Of a stretch of DNA of 36,083 nucleotides, positions 6,296 to 15,170 are shown piece after piece. Within the stretch, counting starts at the first letter, position 1. Every line of letters starts with the position of its first letter. The stretch spans positions 1 through 36,083 of the forward strand of contig NZ_QJSD01000021.1 of NCBI RefSeq assembly GCF_003313245.1, written 5' to 3'. The notes under the pieces were generated by a model. That model did no database searches, had not been told where the DNA came from, and worked only from the letters and a program-made list of their open reading frames with translations. Made by a program: the position numbers and the translations under genes. This DNA is from Primorskyibacter marinus. GTDB taxonomy: Bacteria > Pseudomonadota > Alphaproteobacteria > Rhodobacterales > Rhodobacteraceae.

Positions 6296-8038
6296 TTATT
6301 GCGCCTTTGCGGCATCATCGAGGCGCAGTTGGGCTTTGCGCTTGCCACCCCATTCGTTGATTTCCAACCGTCCGGCGAGATGAAAGCGGGCGCCGCCGTG
6401 ATTCTCCAGCGCGTCCCCAAGTGGGCCGTCATAGGCCCCAAAGCAGATTGCGTCGATTCTGGGGCCTGTTCCGTCAGAAAAACTGAGCCGCAGATGCGCA
6501 GAGCCGACGCGCTTTGCATAGCGGATCTCGACCGAGGGGAAGGCGTGACGCGGGGCAGGGGCACCAGCGCCGAAAGGGCCGGCATTGTCGAGCTGGTCGA
6601 TGATCTCTGGCGTGGCGGCCCCCGGCATCAGCGTGCCGTCAAGCCGAAGGTCGGCAGGGCCCGCATCACCGGCCCCCTGTTTGGCCAGCAGATCCGACAG
6701 CCGCGCCATCGCCTCGTCCAGCTTGTCGCGGGCGACCGTGAGGCCTGCCGCCATCTTGTGGCCGCCGCCCTTGAGGAGCAGCCCTTCGGCGGCAAGCCTT
6801 TGGATCGCCGCACCAAGGTCCACGCCCGCAACGGAACGGCCAGAGCCTTTGCCCTCGTCCCCGTCCAGCCCGATGACAATGGCAGGCCGGTTGCTGGCCT
6901 CCTTGAGGCGGCTGGCGACGATGCCGACGACGCCGGGATGCCAGGCTTCGCCCGCGGCCCAGACCAGCGGCGCGTCAAGCCCGCGCTCTTCGGCCTGCGC
7001 CATCGCGGCGGCGCGCACCTGATCCTCGACCTCGCGGCGTTCGGTGTTCAGCGCATCCAACCGGTCGGCCATGGCCTGCGCCTCTTGCGGGTCGCGGCAG
7101 GCCAGAAGCCGCGCGCCCAGGTCGGCCTTGCCGATGCGCCCGCCTGCATTGACGCGGGGACCAAGGACAAAGCCCAGATGGTGACTGCTGGGCGCGCTGG
7201 TCAGCTTTGCCACGTCCGCCAGGGCCACAAGGCCGGGGCGGTCTCGCCGCGCCATCACCCGCAGCCCTTGGCGCACCAGCGCGCGGTTGACGCCGATCAG
7301 CGGTGCCACATCGGCCACGGTGGCCAGCGCCACCAGATCCAGCATCGCCATCAGATCCGGGCCTTGCTGACCGGCCTCTCGCATCTGCCGGTTGGTCTCG
7401 ACCAGCATTAGGAACACCACGGCAGCGGCACACAGATGTGCCAGATCGCCGGATTCGTCCTGCCGGTTGGGATTCACCACGGCCAGCGCCGGGGGCAGGT
7501 CTTCGGCACCGAGATGGTGGTCCAGCACGATCACATCCGTGCCCTTGGCGGCGGCGATCGGTTCGAAGCTCAGCGTGCCGCAATCGACGCAGACAATCAG
7601 GTCGTGATCTTTGGCCAGCGCCTGCATGGCGGGCACGTTGGGGCCATAGCCTTCGGTGATCCGGTCGGGGATATACAGCGTGGCCTGACGGCCCATCGCG
7701 CCCAGCCAGTCCAGCAAAAGCGCGGCGGACGCGCCGCCATCCACATCGTAATCGGCGAAGATGGCGATCCGTTCAGCCCCGGTGACGGCGGCCAGAAAGC
7801 GTGTCGCGGCCGGTTCCATATCGCGCAAGGAACGCGGGTCCGGCAGCAGGCTGCGCAATTGCGGGGAAAGATAGGCCTGCGCCTCGGACGCGGGAACGCC
7901 CGCGCGCGCCAGAACGGCACAGATCGGACGCGGCAGGCCGGTCTGTTGCGCCAATGCCTCGGCCTGGCGCTCTGCCTCGCCCGAGGGGCCGACCCAGCGG
8001 CGGCCCGTCAGGGATGTTTCGACATTTAGATAGGCCAT
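6296..8038 (-). CDS. recJ: Single-stranded-DNA exonuclease RecJ
   Basis: This 580-aa protein is a RecJ 5'-3' exonuclease, used in recombinational and mismatch repair in the cytoplasm. The DHH-family motifs are visible: DYDVDG (96-101), VDCGT (151-155), VLDHH (171-175), and the DHHA1 motif GGGHKMAAG (425-433). A C-terminal OB-like domain follows to the end. The length fits the family. The GGAGG ribosome-binding site is very close to the ATG. It lies 68 bp after glpX on the same strand, so a hom-glpX-recJ transcription unit is possible. Confidence 0.95.
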   Translation of the reverse strand: MAYLNVETSLTGRRWVGPSGEAERQAEALAQQTGLPRPICAVLARAGVPASEAQAYLSPQLRSLLPDPRSLRDMEPAATRFLAAVTGAERIAIFADYDVDGGASAALLLDWLGAMGRQATLYIPDRITEGYGPNVPAMQALAKDHDLIVCVDCGTLSFEPIAAAKGTDVIVLDHHLGAEDLPPALAVVNPNRQDESGDLAHLCAAAVVFLMLVETNRQMREAGQQGPDLMAMLDLVALATVADVAPLIGVNRALVRQGLRVMARRDRPGLVALADVAKLTSAPSSHHLGFVLGPRVNAGGRIGKADLGARLLACRDPQEAQAMADRLDALNTERREVEDQVRAAAMAQAEERGLDAPLVWAAGEAWHPGVVGIVASRLKEASNRPAIVIGLDGDEGKGSGRSVAGVDLGAAIQRLAAEGLLLKGGGHKMAAGLTVARDKLDEAMARLSDLLAKQGAGDAGPADLRLDGTLMPGAATPEIIDQLDNAGPFGAGAPAPRHAFPSVEIRYAKRVGSAHLRLSFSDGTGPRIDAICFGAYDGPLGDALENHGGARFHLAGRLEINEWGGKRKAQLRLDDAAKAQ

Positions 8039-8106
8039 GATCCTCCGTCAGGTCCGCCCCGGACCCGGTGTTGCAGGCGCGCCTGAAGGTCCGACCGGAT
8101 GCCCGG

Positions 8107-9072
8107 TCAGCGTGTCGGGTTGCGGTAGGTCATGCGCCGCACGGACCCGGTTTTGGACCGCATCAGGATCGTTTCCGTGGTCAGATAGCCGACCTCGCGC
8201 TTGATCCCGGCCACGAGAGAGCCGTTGGTCACGCCGGTCGCGGCAAAGATCACATGGTCGGTGACCAGATCGTCGCGGGTATAGACGCGGTCCAGATTGG
8301 TGATCCCGGCCTTGGCAGCGCGGCCCTTTTCGTCATCGTTGCGGAACAGCAGGCGGCCGAATATCTGCCCGCCCATGCATTTCAGCGCCGCCGCCGCAAG
8401 CACACCTTCGGGTGCCCCGCCGGACCCCATATACATGTCGATGCCGGTCAGGTCGGGTTCGGCGCAATGCATCACGCCGGCCACGTCGCCATCGGTGATC
8501 AGGCGGATTGCCGCACCGGTCCGGCGCACTTCGGCGATCATGTCTTCGTGGCGCGGGCGTTCCAGAATACAAACGGTGATGTCGTCGGTCGAACAGCCCT
8601 TGGCGGATGCCAGCGCATTGACGCGGTCCATCGGCGACATATCCAGCGTCACCACACCCGGTTTGTAGCCCGGTCCGATTGCCAGCTTGTCCATATAGAC
8701 GTCCGGCGCGTGCAGCATCGAGCCGCGCGGCCCCATGGCGATGACAGTCAGCGCGTTGGGCATGTCCTTGGCCGTCAGGGTGGTGCCTTCCAGCGGGTCC
8801 AGCGCAATATCCACGGCCGGGCCGGTGCCGTTGCCGACCTCTTCACCGATGAACAGCATGGGGGCTTCGTCACGCTCGCCTTCGCCGATCACCACGGTGC
8901 CCTGAATGTCGAGTTTGTTCAGCTGGTCGCGCATGGCGTTGACCGCAGCCTGATCGGCGGCTTTCTCATTGCCGCGACCGATCCAGTCGGCGCTGGCGAT
9001 GGCAGCTTGTTCTGCCACCCGTGCCAAGCCAAGCGAAAGCATACGGTCATTGAAATCAATATGAGAGGTCAT
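8107..9072 (-). CDS. glpX: Class II fructose-1,6-bisphosphatase
   Basis: This 321-aa GlpX-type enzyme hydrolyses fructose-1,6-bisphosphate (gluconeogenesis, and the Calvin cycle where present). The metal and substrate motifs are IGEGERDEAPML (62-73) and DIALDPLEGTTL (88-99), with GSGGAPEG later. The frame is open to 9303, but the start at MTSHIDFNDRML is chosen because it has an AAGGA ribosome-binding site about 8 nt upstream and matches the usual N-terminus of the family; the preceding 77 residues look non-coding. hom lies 267 bp upstream on the same strand. Confidence 0.95.
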   Translation of the reverse strand: MTSHIDFNDRMLSLGLARVAEQAAIASADWIGRGNEKAADQAAVNAMRDQLNKLDIQGTVVIGEGERDEAPMLFIGEEVGNGTGPAVDIALDPLEGTTLTAKDMPNALTVIAMGPRGSMLHAPDVYMDKLAIGPGYKPGVVTLDMSPMDRVNALASAKGCSTDDITVCILERPRHEDMIAEVRRTGAAIRLITDGDVAGVMHCAEPDLTGIDMYMGSGGAPEGVLAAAALKCMGGQIFGRLLFRNDDEKGRAAKAGITNLDRVYTRDDLVTDHVIFAATGVTNGSLVAGIKREVGYLTTETILMRSKTGSVRRMTYRNPTR

Positions 9073-9339
9073 CTGGAAATCCTTCAGGAACGGCGTTGCT
9101 GCGATGTAGCCCAACGGGGGGCAAACAGACAAGGCCGGTATCGCTAACGCCGGTGCACAAGCCTTGCGTCCCAAGGAGCACCGCCAACGCACAAACGACT
9201 GACGCAGATTGTCTTCTGCATCTGTCGCGGGGCGCGTGGCGGGCCTTGGTGGCGCACTCCGTCCGGAGGCCAGGACCACAGCCCAGGCGCGCCCGACCCG
9301 CATTCATCCGTGGCCGGGCGCGTTGTGGATCGTGGCGAG

Positions 9340-10626
9340 TCAGGCTTCCTCGATGCGCAGGGCGACGGGGGCCTCGGCCAGCGCTTTTGTGGCGGGCATG
9401 GCGACGAGCGCCTCGTCCAGCGACGCGCGGGTTGTCTTGTGCGTCACGATCAGAACCGGCGCTGTGCCCGAGGAATGCCCGTATTGGCGCATCCGGTCGA
9501 TCGAGATACCGGCCTCGCCCAGTGTCGTGGCAATCTTGGCCAGCGCGCCGGGGCGGTCTTGCAGGCACATCCGCAGATAATACGGGGCAGGTGCCGTGGC
9601 GCGGGCCGGCGTGACCGGACGCAGGGTTGTCGCGGGTTGGCCAAAAGTTGACAGGCGGGTGCCGCGCGCGATGTCGACGATGTCACTCAGCACCGCGCTG
9701 GCGGTCGGGCCTTCACCGGCACCGGCGCCGCGCAGGACGATCTGGCCGACCTGATCGCCTTCGATCACGACCATGTTGGTGCCGCCCTCAAGCTGCCCCA
9801 GCGGAGAGCTGTCCGGCACGAGGCAGGGCGACATGCGCTGTTCCAATCCGCGCCCGGTCAGTTGGGCGACGCCCAGCAGCTTGATGCGATAACCCATATC
9901 GGCGGCCTGGCGGATATCCTCGATGGTGATCTGGCCGATGCCTTCAAGCTCCACCTCGGAAAAGGCCACCTGCGTGCCGTAGGCGATGGAGGCCAGCAGC
10001 GCCAGCTTGTGACCCGCGTCAATGCCGCCGACGTCAAGTTCGGGATCGGCTTCGAGAAAGCCCAGCTGGTTGGCCTCTTCGAACACTTCGTCATAAGACA
10101 GGCCCGCCGATTGCATGCGGGTCAGGATATAGTTGCAGGTGCCGTTCATCACGCCCATGACGCGGGTGATCTCGTTGCCGGCAAGGCCTTCGGTCAGGGA
10201 TTTGATGACCGGGATGCCGCCTGCCACGGCCGCCTCGAAACGCAGCACGGCGCCTGCGCTTTCGGCCGCCTCGGCCAGTGTCTGGCCATGCAGCGCCAGC
10301 ATCGCCTTGTTGGCGGTGACCACATCCTTGCCCGCGGCAAGGGCTGCCTCTGTCGCGGCCTTGGCAGGGCCGTCGCTGCCGCCCATCAATTCCACGAACA
10401 CATCCACATCGTCGCGAGTGGCGAGGGCGACGGGATCATCCTCCCACGCATAGCCGGTCAGCGAAACACCGCGATCCTTGTCGCGGGTGCGCGCGGAAAT
10501 CGCCGAGATCGTGATCTCGCGCCCGGTGCGCGATTGCAGCATTGCCGCCTTCTGGCGGATGATCTTGACGACACCGACACCGACGGTCCCCAGACCGGCA
10601 ATTCCAAGGCGCAGGGGGTCTGACAT
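9340..10626 (-). CDS. hom: Homoserine dehydrogenase
   Basis: This 428-aa enzyme reduces aspartate semialdehyde to homoserine, the branch point to threonine and methionine. The N-terminal Rossmann fold has GLGTVGVGV (11-19). The catalytic region includes TANKAMLALHG and GGIPVIKSL, and MGVMNGTCNYILT is the family signature. A C-terminal ACT domain (about 345-425, YYLRMCLQDRPGALAKIATTL) suggests feedback control by threonine. An AGGAG ribosome-binding site lies 8 nt before the ATG. It is followed by glpX on the same strand. Confidence 0.96.
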   Translation of the reverse strand: MSDPLRLGIAGLGTVGVGVVKIIRQKAAMLQSRTGREITISAISARTRDKDRGVSLTGYAWEDDPVALATRDDVDVFVELMGGSDGPAKAATEAALAAGKDVVTANKAMLALHGQTLAEAAESAGAVLRFEAAVAGGIPVIKSLTEGLAGNEITRVMGVMNGTCNYILTRMQSAGLSYDEVFEEANQLGFLEADPELDVGGIDAGHKLALLASIAYGTQVAFSEVELEGIGQITIEDIRQAADMGYRIKLLGVAQLTGRGLEQRMSPCLVPDSSPLGQLEGGTNMVVIEGDQVGQIVLRGAGAGEGPTASAVLSDIVDIARGTRLSTFGQPATTLRPVTPARATAPAPYYLRMCLQDRPGALAKIATTLGEAGISIDRMRQYGHSSGTAPVLIVTHKTTRASLDEALVAMPATKALAEAPVALRIEEA

Positions 10627-10709
10627 CGCGGGGCTCCTGTAAAATCTTTATGGCTTGGCGGCGATGTAGCGGGTTCGCAGGCGGGGTGCAACGGCGGGCG
10701 GTGCCCGTG

Positions 10710-10994
10710 TCAGCCTTCGACAACGCCGCGCGCCATCCGCGACCGGGTGCCGCTGTCGATGACCGGGCCGCGCAGGCGGTCGGCGCGGGCGCGCAACCGT
10801 GCCACGCGGGCTGCGAGATCGCCCATTGCCTCGGGCGTTGCGCGCGGATCGCCTTCCTCTGTCAGAAGCGTGTCCAGCGGCAAAAGGCGCGGGTAGGCGG
10901 CGGACTGGATTCCCGGTGTCTGTGCCGCCTCAAGCTCTGGAAAGCTGGTGCATCCGGCAAAGGATGCAAGGGTCAGGGCTAGGATCAGGCGCAT
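10710..10994 (-). CDS. Small predicted lipoprotein
   Basis: This 94-aa protein has a short lipoprotein signal peptide (MRLILALTLASFAGC) with a lipobox ending at C15, so it is probably lipid-anchored in the periplasm. The mature part is mostly helical (DLAARVARLRARADRLRG) with no recognised domain. It sits 83 bp upstream of hom on the same strand and may share its transcript. The ribosome-binding site is weak. Its function is unknown. Confidence 0.75.
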   Translation of the reverse strand: MRLILALTLASFAGCTSFPELEAAQTPGIQSAAYPRLLPLDTLLTEEGDPRATPEAMGDLAARVARLRARADRLRGPVIDSGTRSRMARGVVEG

Positions 10995-11076
10995 CGGCGG
11001 GGCGGCTCCGGTAGGGGCAGGCGATCTGGACTGCCCCCGTCATGCCCCAGACACGCGGTTTGGGCAAGTCGGGCTT

Positions 11077-11102
11077 TGATCTGAACGGCTGTTCAGTTAT
11101 CA
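11077..11102 (+). promoter_or_regulatory. Palindromic operator-like site upstream of the TetR gene
   Basis: CTGAAC-GGCT-GTTCAG (11081-11096) is a perfect inverted repeat, extended outside by TGAT and ATCA. It lies just before the TetR-family start at 11109. TetR proteins often bind sites of this size and repress their own genes, so autoregulation is likely. Confidence 0.55.
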
Positions 11103-11108
11103 GGGGGT

Positions 11109-11696
11109 ATGGCACGCACGACAGGTTCCCATTCCGAAATCACCGGCCCGCGCATCCGCGCAGCGGCACTGCGGCTTTTCGCCCGGCACGGCTATGCTGC
11201 GGTCTCTATGCGGCAGATCGCGACCGAGGTCGGCGTGCAGGCGGGCGCGCTGTATAACTACACCGCCGACAAGCAATCGCTGCTGTTTTCGCTGATGCGT
11301 GGCCATATGGACGAGTTGCTGGCGGCACATGCGGCGCTTGGGCAGGGTGGTACGCCCACGGACCGGCTGGAGCGGTTCACCCGCTTTCACATCAGCTTTC
11401 ACACCGACCGGCCCGAAGCTGTGTTCATTTCCTACATGGAGCTGCGCAGCCTGGAGCCGGAGAATTTCCGGATCATCGAGGCGTTGCGACGGGAGTATGA
11501 GGATGCGCTGGAAAGCATCCTGCGGGACGGTATGGCGGGCGGTGCCTTCACCATTGCCGATCCGAAGATCGCGACGCTGGCGGTGATTGCCATGCTGACA
11601 GGGGTGAACACCTGGTATCGCAGCGCCGGGCGCCTGTCGCTGGACGAGGTCGAGCAGGTCTACTGGGACATGGTGCATCGCAGCGTGACGGGCTGA
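11109..11696 (+). CDS. TetR/AcrR-family transcriptional regulator
   Basis: This 195-aa one-component repressor has an N-terminal TetR helix-turn-helix at about 14-60 (IRAAALRLFARHGYAAVSMRQIA, then GVQAGALYNYTADKQSLL) and an all-helical ligand-binding part. The ligand is unknown. The pattern of the C-terminal region resembles regulators of fatty-acid or CoA-ester metabolism, but that is only an impression. A perfect palindrome overlaps the probable promoter. A GGGGG stretch lies directly before the ATG. It faces the pirin gene, and a shared hairpin terminator lies between them. Confidence 0.9.
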   Translation: MARTTGSHSEITGPRIRAAALRLFARHGYAAVSMRQIATEVGVQAGALYNYTADKQSLLFSLMRGHMDELLAAHAALGQGGTPTDRLERFTRFHISFHTDRPEAVFISYMELRSLEPENFRIIEALRREYEDALESILRDGMAGGAFTIADPKIATLAVIAMLTGVNTWYRSAGRLSLDEVEQVYWDMVHRSVTG

Positions 11697-11698
11697 CG

Positions 11699-11727
11699 TG
11701 GCGGCGCAGACCATCTCTGCGCCGCCA
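11699..11727. terminator. Hairpin between the convergent TetR and pirin genes
   Basis: A perfect 12-bp stem (TGGCGGCGCAGA with its complement) encloses the loop CCATC. It sits between two convergent stops and probably ends both transcripts, although there is no strong T-run. Confidence 0.7.
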
Positions 11728-11734
11728 GCGGACG

Positions 11735-12646
11735 TCAATGTGCCGCCTTGATGAACGTGCCGTTGCGCAGGTCGCGCATGGCCTGTTGCAGCTCGGCTTG
11801 GGTGTTCATCACGATCGGGCCGTGCCAGGCGACGGGTTCCTGAATCGGCGCGCCCGAGATCAGCAGGAAACGCACGCCTTGCTCGCCCGCCTGCACGGTG
11901 ATGCTGTCGCCGGTGCCAAAGCGCACGAGCGTCCGGTCGCCGGACATGTCGCGGATGTTCAGCTCTGCGCCGCCCACCTCTTTTTCCAAGAGCACGCCGG
12001 TCGGGGCCGAGGCATCCGCGAACGCGCCAGACCCTTCGAAGACATAGGCAAAGGCGCGGCGATAAGTGTCCACCGGCAGGGTCTTTTTCACGCCCGCAGG
12101 CACATAGACGTCCAGATATTGCGGATCGGCGGCGATGCCGTCCACCGGGCCGTTCTTGCCCCAGAACGAGCCGACGATGACCTTCACGCGGGTGCCGTCA
12201 TCGTCGATGATCTCTGGGATTTCCTTGCCTTGGACATCCTGATAGCGCGGCGCGGTCATTTTCAGCGACGAGGGCAGGTTCGCCCAAAGCTGAAAGCCGT
12301 GCATCTGCCCGTTGGCGTTCCCCTTGGGCATTTCCTGATGCAGGATGCCAGAGCCGGCGGTCATCCATTGCACATCGCCCGCGCCCAGCGACCCGGTATT
12401 GCCCAGACTGTCGCCATGATCGACAGAGCCGTTCAGCACATATGTAATGGTCTCGATCCCGCGATGGGGGTGCCACGGAAACCCTTGCAGGTAGTGGTCC
12501 GGCACGTCATTGCGGAAATCGTCGAACAGCAGGAACGGGTCCAGCTCTGATGGATCCTGAAAGCCGAAGGCGCGGTGCAGATGCACGCCTGCGCCCTCCA
12601 TCGTGGGGGTTGCCTTGCGGGTTTCCAAAGTCGGTCTGAGGGACAT
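11735..12646 (-). CDS. Pirin family protein
   Basis: This 303-aa double-cupin protein has its metal ligands at the usual pirin positions: H59 and H61 (HPHRGIETITYVL), H103 and E105 (GILHQEM). Pirins bind iron; some oxidise quercetin and others act as redox sensors, so the substrate is not known here. The frame is open further upstream, but the start MSLRPTLETR has an AAGGAG ribosome-binding site 8 nt before it. It is convergent with the TetR gene. Confidence 0.92.
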   Translation of the reverse strand: MSLRPTLETRKATPTMEGAGVHLHRAFGFQDPSELDPFLLFDDFRNDVPDHYLQGFPWHPHRGIETITYVLNGSVDHGDSLGNTGSLGAGDVQWMTAGSGILHQEMPKGNANGQMHGFQLWANLPSSLKMTAPRYQDVQGKEIPEIIDDDGTRVKVIVGSFWGKNGPVDGIAADPQYLDVYVPAGVKKTLPVDTYRRAFAYVFEGSGAFADASAPTGVLLEKEVGGAELNIRDMSGDRTLVRFGTGDSITVQAGEQGVRFLLISGAPIQEPVAWHGPIVMNTQAELQQAMRDLRNGTFIKAAH

Positions 12647-12869
12647 TGCACGTCTCCTTCCAAGTGTTGCTGGACGGAAGGTAAGGGGCGTCGGGCCTTG
12701 CGACAATCCGCGAGGCCCGAACCGCGTATGTGCAAAGACGCACAGCGGTGCGGCCTCTCGCCTTCCTGCCGCCGGTACGCTATGCGAAGAGTGGCGGGGC
12801 CGGACATGGCCCCGACGTTTCGAAAAACAACTGAAAATGACGGGCGCAAACCGCCGCAGGGGGGCAGGC

Positions 12870-13340
12870 ATGCAGGACGAGATTGTGGCGCAGGCTGGTG
12901 CCTCTGCCGGACGGCGGGTAATTGGCGTGGGTATCGTGGCAGCACTTGGCTTGCTGCTATTATACGTTGCGGTAACGACGGCCATGGGCCCGGTCTGGCA
13001 GGTGTTGCTGGTGGCGGTCGGGGCTCTGTCGCTATGGGCGGCTCAGGTGATGTGGCAGGCAACCGCGTTGACGCTGCATCTGACCCGCGAGGAATTGCGT
13101 GACAGCGCCGGGACGTTACTGGCACGGGTCGAGGATATCGTCACGGTGGAGCGCGGGGCGTTTGCCTTCAAGCCGTCCAACGGGTTCATGCTGAAAACCG
13201 TAGACAAGCAACCCCGTGGCTGGAAACCGGGCATCTGGTGGCGCGTTGGACGTCGGGTTGCCATTGGCGGCGTCATTCCGTCTGCCGAGGCAAAATTCAT
13301 GGCCGATATGATAACCGCGATGAAGACGGGACAAATCTGA
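12870..13340 (+). CDS. Small membrane protein of unknown function
   Basis: This 156-aa protein has two membrane segments close together (about 17-39 and 43-62; VIGVGIVAALGLLLLYVAV and VWQVLLVAVGALSLWAAQVM), then a soluble domain of about 90 residues rich in beta strands (LTLHLTREELRDSAGTLLAR, VERGAFAFKPSNGFML). The soluble part resembles bacterial PH-like membrane-associated domains, but I cannot assign a family. The start is chosen for its GGGGGG stretch about 7 nt upstream; an upstream ATG at 12837 lacks a ribosome-binding site. No clear partner gene is seen. Confidence 0.78.
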   Translation: MQDEIVAQAGASAGRRVIGVGIVAALGLLLLYVAVTTAMGPVWQVLLVAVGALSLWAAQVMWQATALTLHLTREELRDSAGTLLARVEDIVTVERGAFAFKPSNGFMLKTVDKQPRGWKPGIWWRVGRRVAIGGVIPSAEAKFMADMITAMKTGQI

Positions 13341-13691
13341 CCTTTCAGCGTTAGCCGGAGGGCGCGGATCTGATCTGCGATATTGATGATTTCCCATAAT
13401 CTTTGCGGGCTTTCGTGGCGGCGGCCTGCTGGGCCGCATCCGGTGATTTGTCCGGCGGCTCGATGGAATCCCGGACGCGGTTCTGCGGAAAGAGCGTCTT
13501 ATTTCATGATATTGCACCGATCATGGTCAATTGTCTCGACACGGGCGACAATGGCAGCGCACAATGAAGCGTCGAAGGAATTCGACACAGTGTGTGACAG
13601 TATCGAATAGCGCTCGTCTTAACCGCTTTGTTACCCGCGCATGGGACAGCTTGCGGAAGGATGCGCAGCTTGCATGACCATGGAGGGGCAG
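13341..13691 (+). promoter_or_regulatory. Intergenic region upstream of glutamate dehydrogenase
   Basis: I see no gene in this 351-bp stretch. It holds a perfect inverted repeat GTCGAA-GGAA-TTCGAC at 13571-13586, followed by the palindrome ACACAGTGTGT at 13585-13595, about 100 bp before the gdh start. A weaker repeat, ATTGTC...GACAAT, lies further upstream. These are candidate operators. Confidence 0.4.
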
Positions 13692-15122
13692 ATGCAGCCA
13701 AAGAACGAACCGACATTCCGGCAAAGCGTGGATATGATGTTCAATCGTGCGGTCGCGAAGATGGATCTGCCGCCGGGGTTGGAAGAAAAAATTCGCGTCT
13801 GCAATGCCACCTATACCGTGCGTTTCGGTGTGCGCCTGCGCGGGCAGATCCAGACATTTGTCGGGTATCGCTCCGTGCATTCCGAACATATGGAACCGGT
13901 CAAGGGCGGTATCCGCTACGCGACCGAGGTCAACCAGGACGAGGTTGAGGCGCTCGCGGCGCTGATGACCTATAAATGCGCGCTGGTGGAGGCCCCGTTC
14001 GGCGGCTCCAAGGGCGGGCTGTGCATTGATCCGCGCCAATACGAGGAACACGAGCTGGAGCTGATCACCCGGCGTTTTGCCTACGAACTGGCAAAGCGCG
14101 ATCTGATCCATCCCAGCCAGAACGTGCCGGCCCCGGATATGGGCACGGGCGAACGTGAAATGGCCTGGATTGCCGATCAATATGCGCGGATGAACACCAC
14201 CGACATCAATGCGCGCGCCTGTGTGACCGGCAAGCCGCTGAACGCGGGCGGGATCTCTGGTCGGGTGGAGGCGACGGGCCGGGGCGTGCAATATGCGCTG
14301 CGCGAGTTCTTCCGCGATCCAAAGGGGCTTGAGAAGGCGGGCCTGACCGGCAAGCTGGACGGAAAGCGCGTCATCATTCAGGGGCTTGGCAATGTGGGCT
14401 ATCATGCTGCCAAATTCCTGTCCGAAGAGGATGGCTGCAAGATCACAGGCATCATCGAACGCGACGGCGCGCTTGTGAACGAGGCCGGTCTGAACGTCGA
14501 GAATGTGCGCGAGTGGATTGTCGCCAATGGCGGTGTCACCGGCTATCCGGACGCGACCCATCACGCCGAAGGGGCCGCGGTGCTTGGCGCGGCCTGCGAT
14601 ATCCTGATCCCGGCGGCGCTGGAAGGGGTTATCAACCTTGGCAATGCCGCGGGTATCCAGGCCCCGCTGATCATCGAGGCGGCGAACGGTCCGATCACTG
14701 CCGGGGCGGACGAAATCCTGCGCGAAAAGGGCATCGTCATCATTCCCGACATGTATGCCAATGCCGGTGGTGTGACGGTGTCCTATTTCGAATGGGTCAA
14801 GAATCTCAGCCATATCCGCTTTGGCCGGATGCAGCGGCGTCAGGAAGAGGCGCGCCATCAACTTGTCATCGACGAGTTGGAGCGTCTGGACCGCTATCTT
14901 GGCGATGCCTGGTCGATGACGCCAGAGTTCAAGACCAAGTACCTGCGCGGCGCGGACGAACTTGAACTGGTGCGCTCGGGTCTGGATGACACGATGCGGG
15001 TTGCCTATCAGTCAATGCGCGACGTCTGGCACGAGCGTGGCGATGTCGAGGATCTTCGCACCGCCGCATATCTGGTGTCGATCACCAAGGTCGCCGCAAG
15101 CTATCGCGCCAAGGGCTTGTGA
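13692..15122 (+). CDS. gdh: NAD(P)-dependent glutamate dehydrogenase
   Basis: This 476-aa Glu/Leu/Phe/Val dehydrogenase interconverts glutamate and 2-oxoglutarate plus ammonia. The active-site motif APFGGSKGGL carries the catalytic K107, and VPAPDMGTG carries D149. KGGIRY (71-76) and the Rossmann glycine motif GLGNVG are present. The cofactor cannot be told by eye. The start MQPKNEPTFRQSVD is chosen because GGAGGGG lies 3 nt upstream and because homologues begin similarly; ATGs at 13674 and 13680 are alternatives. A 34-bp perfect palindrome ends the transcript. Confidence 0.93.
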   Translation: MQPKNEPTFRQSVDMMFNRAVAKMDLPPGLEEKIRVCNATYTVRFGVRLRGQIQTFVGYRSVHSEHMEPVKGGIRYATEVNQDEVEALAALMTYKCALVEAPFGGSKGGLCIDPRQYEEHELELITRRFAYELAKRDLIHPSQNVPAPDMGTGEREMAWIADQYARMNTTDINARACVTGKPLNAGGISGRVEATGRGVQYALREFFRDPKGLEKAGLTGKLDGKRVIIQGLGNVGYHAAKFLSEEDGCKITGIIERDGALVNEAGLNVENVREWIVANGGVTGYPDATHHAEGAAVLGAACDILIPAALEGVINLGNAAGIQAPLIIEAANGPITAGADEILREKGIVIIPDMYANAGGVTVSYFEWVKNLSHIRFGRMQRRQEEARHQLVIDELERLDRYLGDAWSMTPEFKTKYLRGADELELVRSGLDDTMRVAYQSMRDVWHERGDVEDLRTAAYLVSITKVAASYRAKGL

Positions 15123-15124
15123 AT

Positions 15125-15158
15125 CGATTGCCCCGCCCGGATCCGGGCGGGGCAATCG
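15125..15158. terminator. 34-bp perfect palindrome between convergent genes
   Basis: The two 17-bp halves are exact complements (left half CGATTGCCCCGCCCGGA). It starts 2 bp after the gdh stop and ends 12 bp before the RTX gene stop. It would end both convergent transcripts, although no T-run follows. Confidence 0.75.
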
Positions 15159-15170
15159 GGTGATTTGAAA

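Noticed and set aside
8051-8065. GGTCCG-CCC-CGGACC hairpin between glpX and recJ as a terminator
   Set aside because: It has no T-run and lies directly before the recJ ribosome-binding site; more likely chance or a minor leader structure.
9073-9303. N-terminal extension of GlpX by 77 residues
   Set aside because: The extension looks non-coding, and the internal ATG has a good ribosome-binding site and the family's normal N-terminus.
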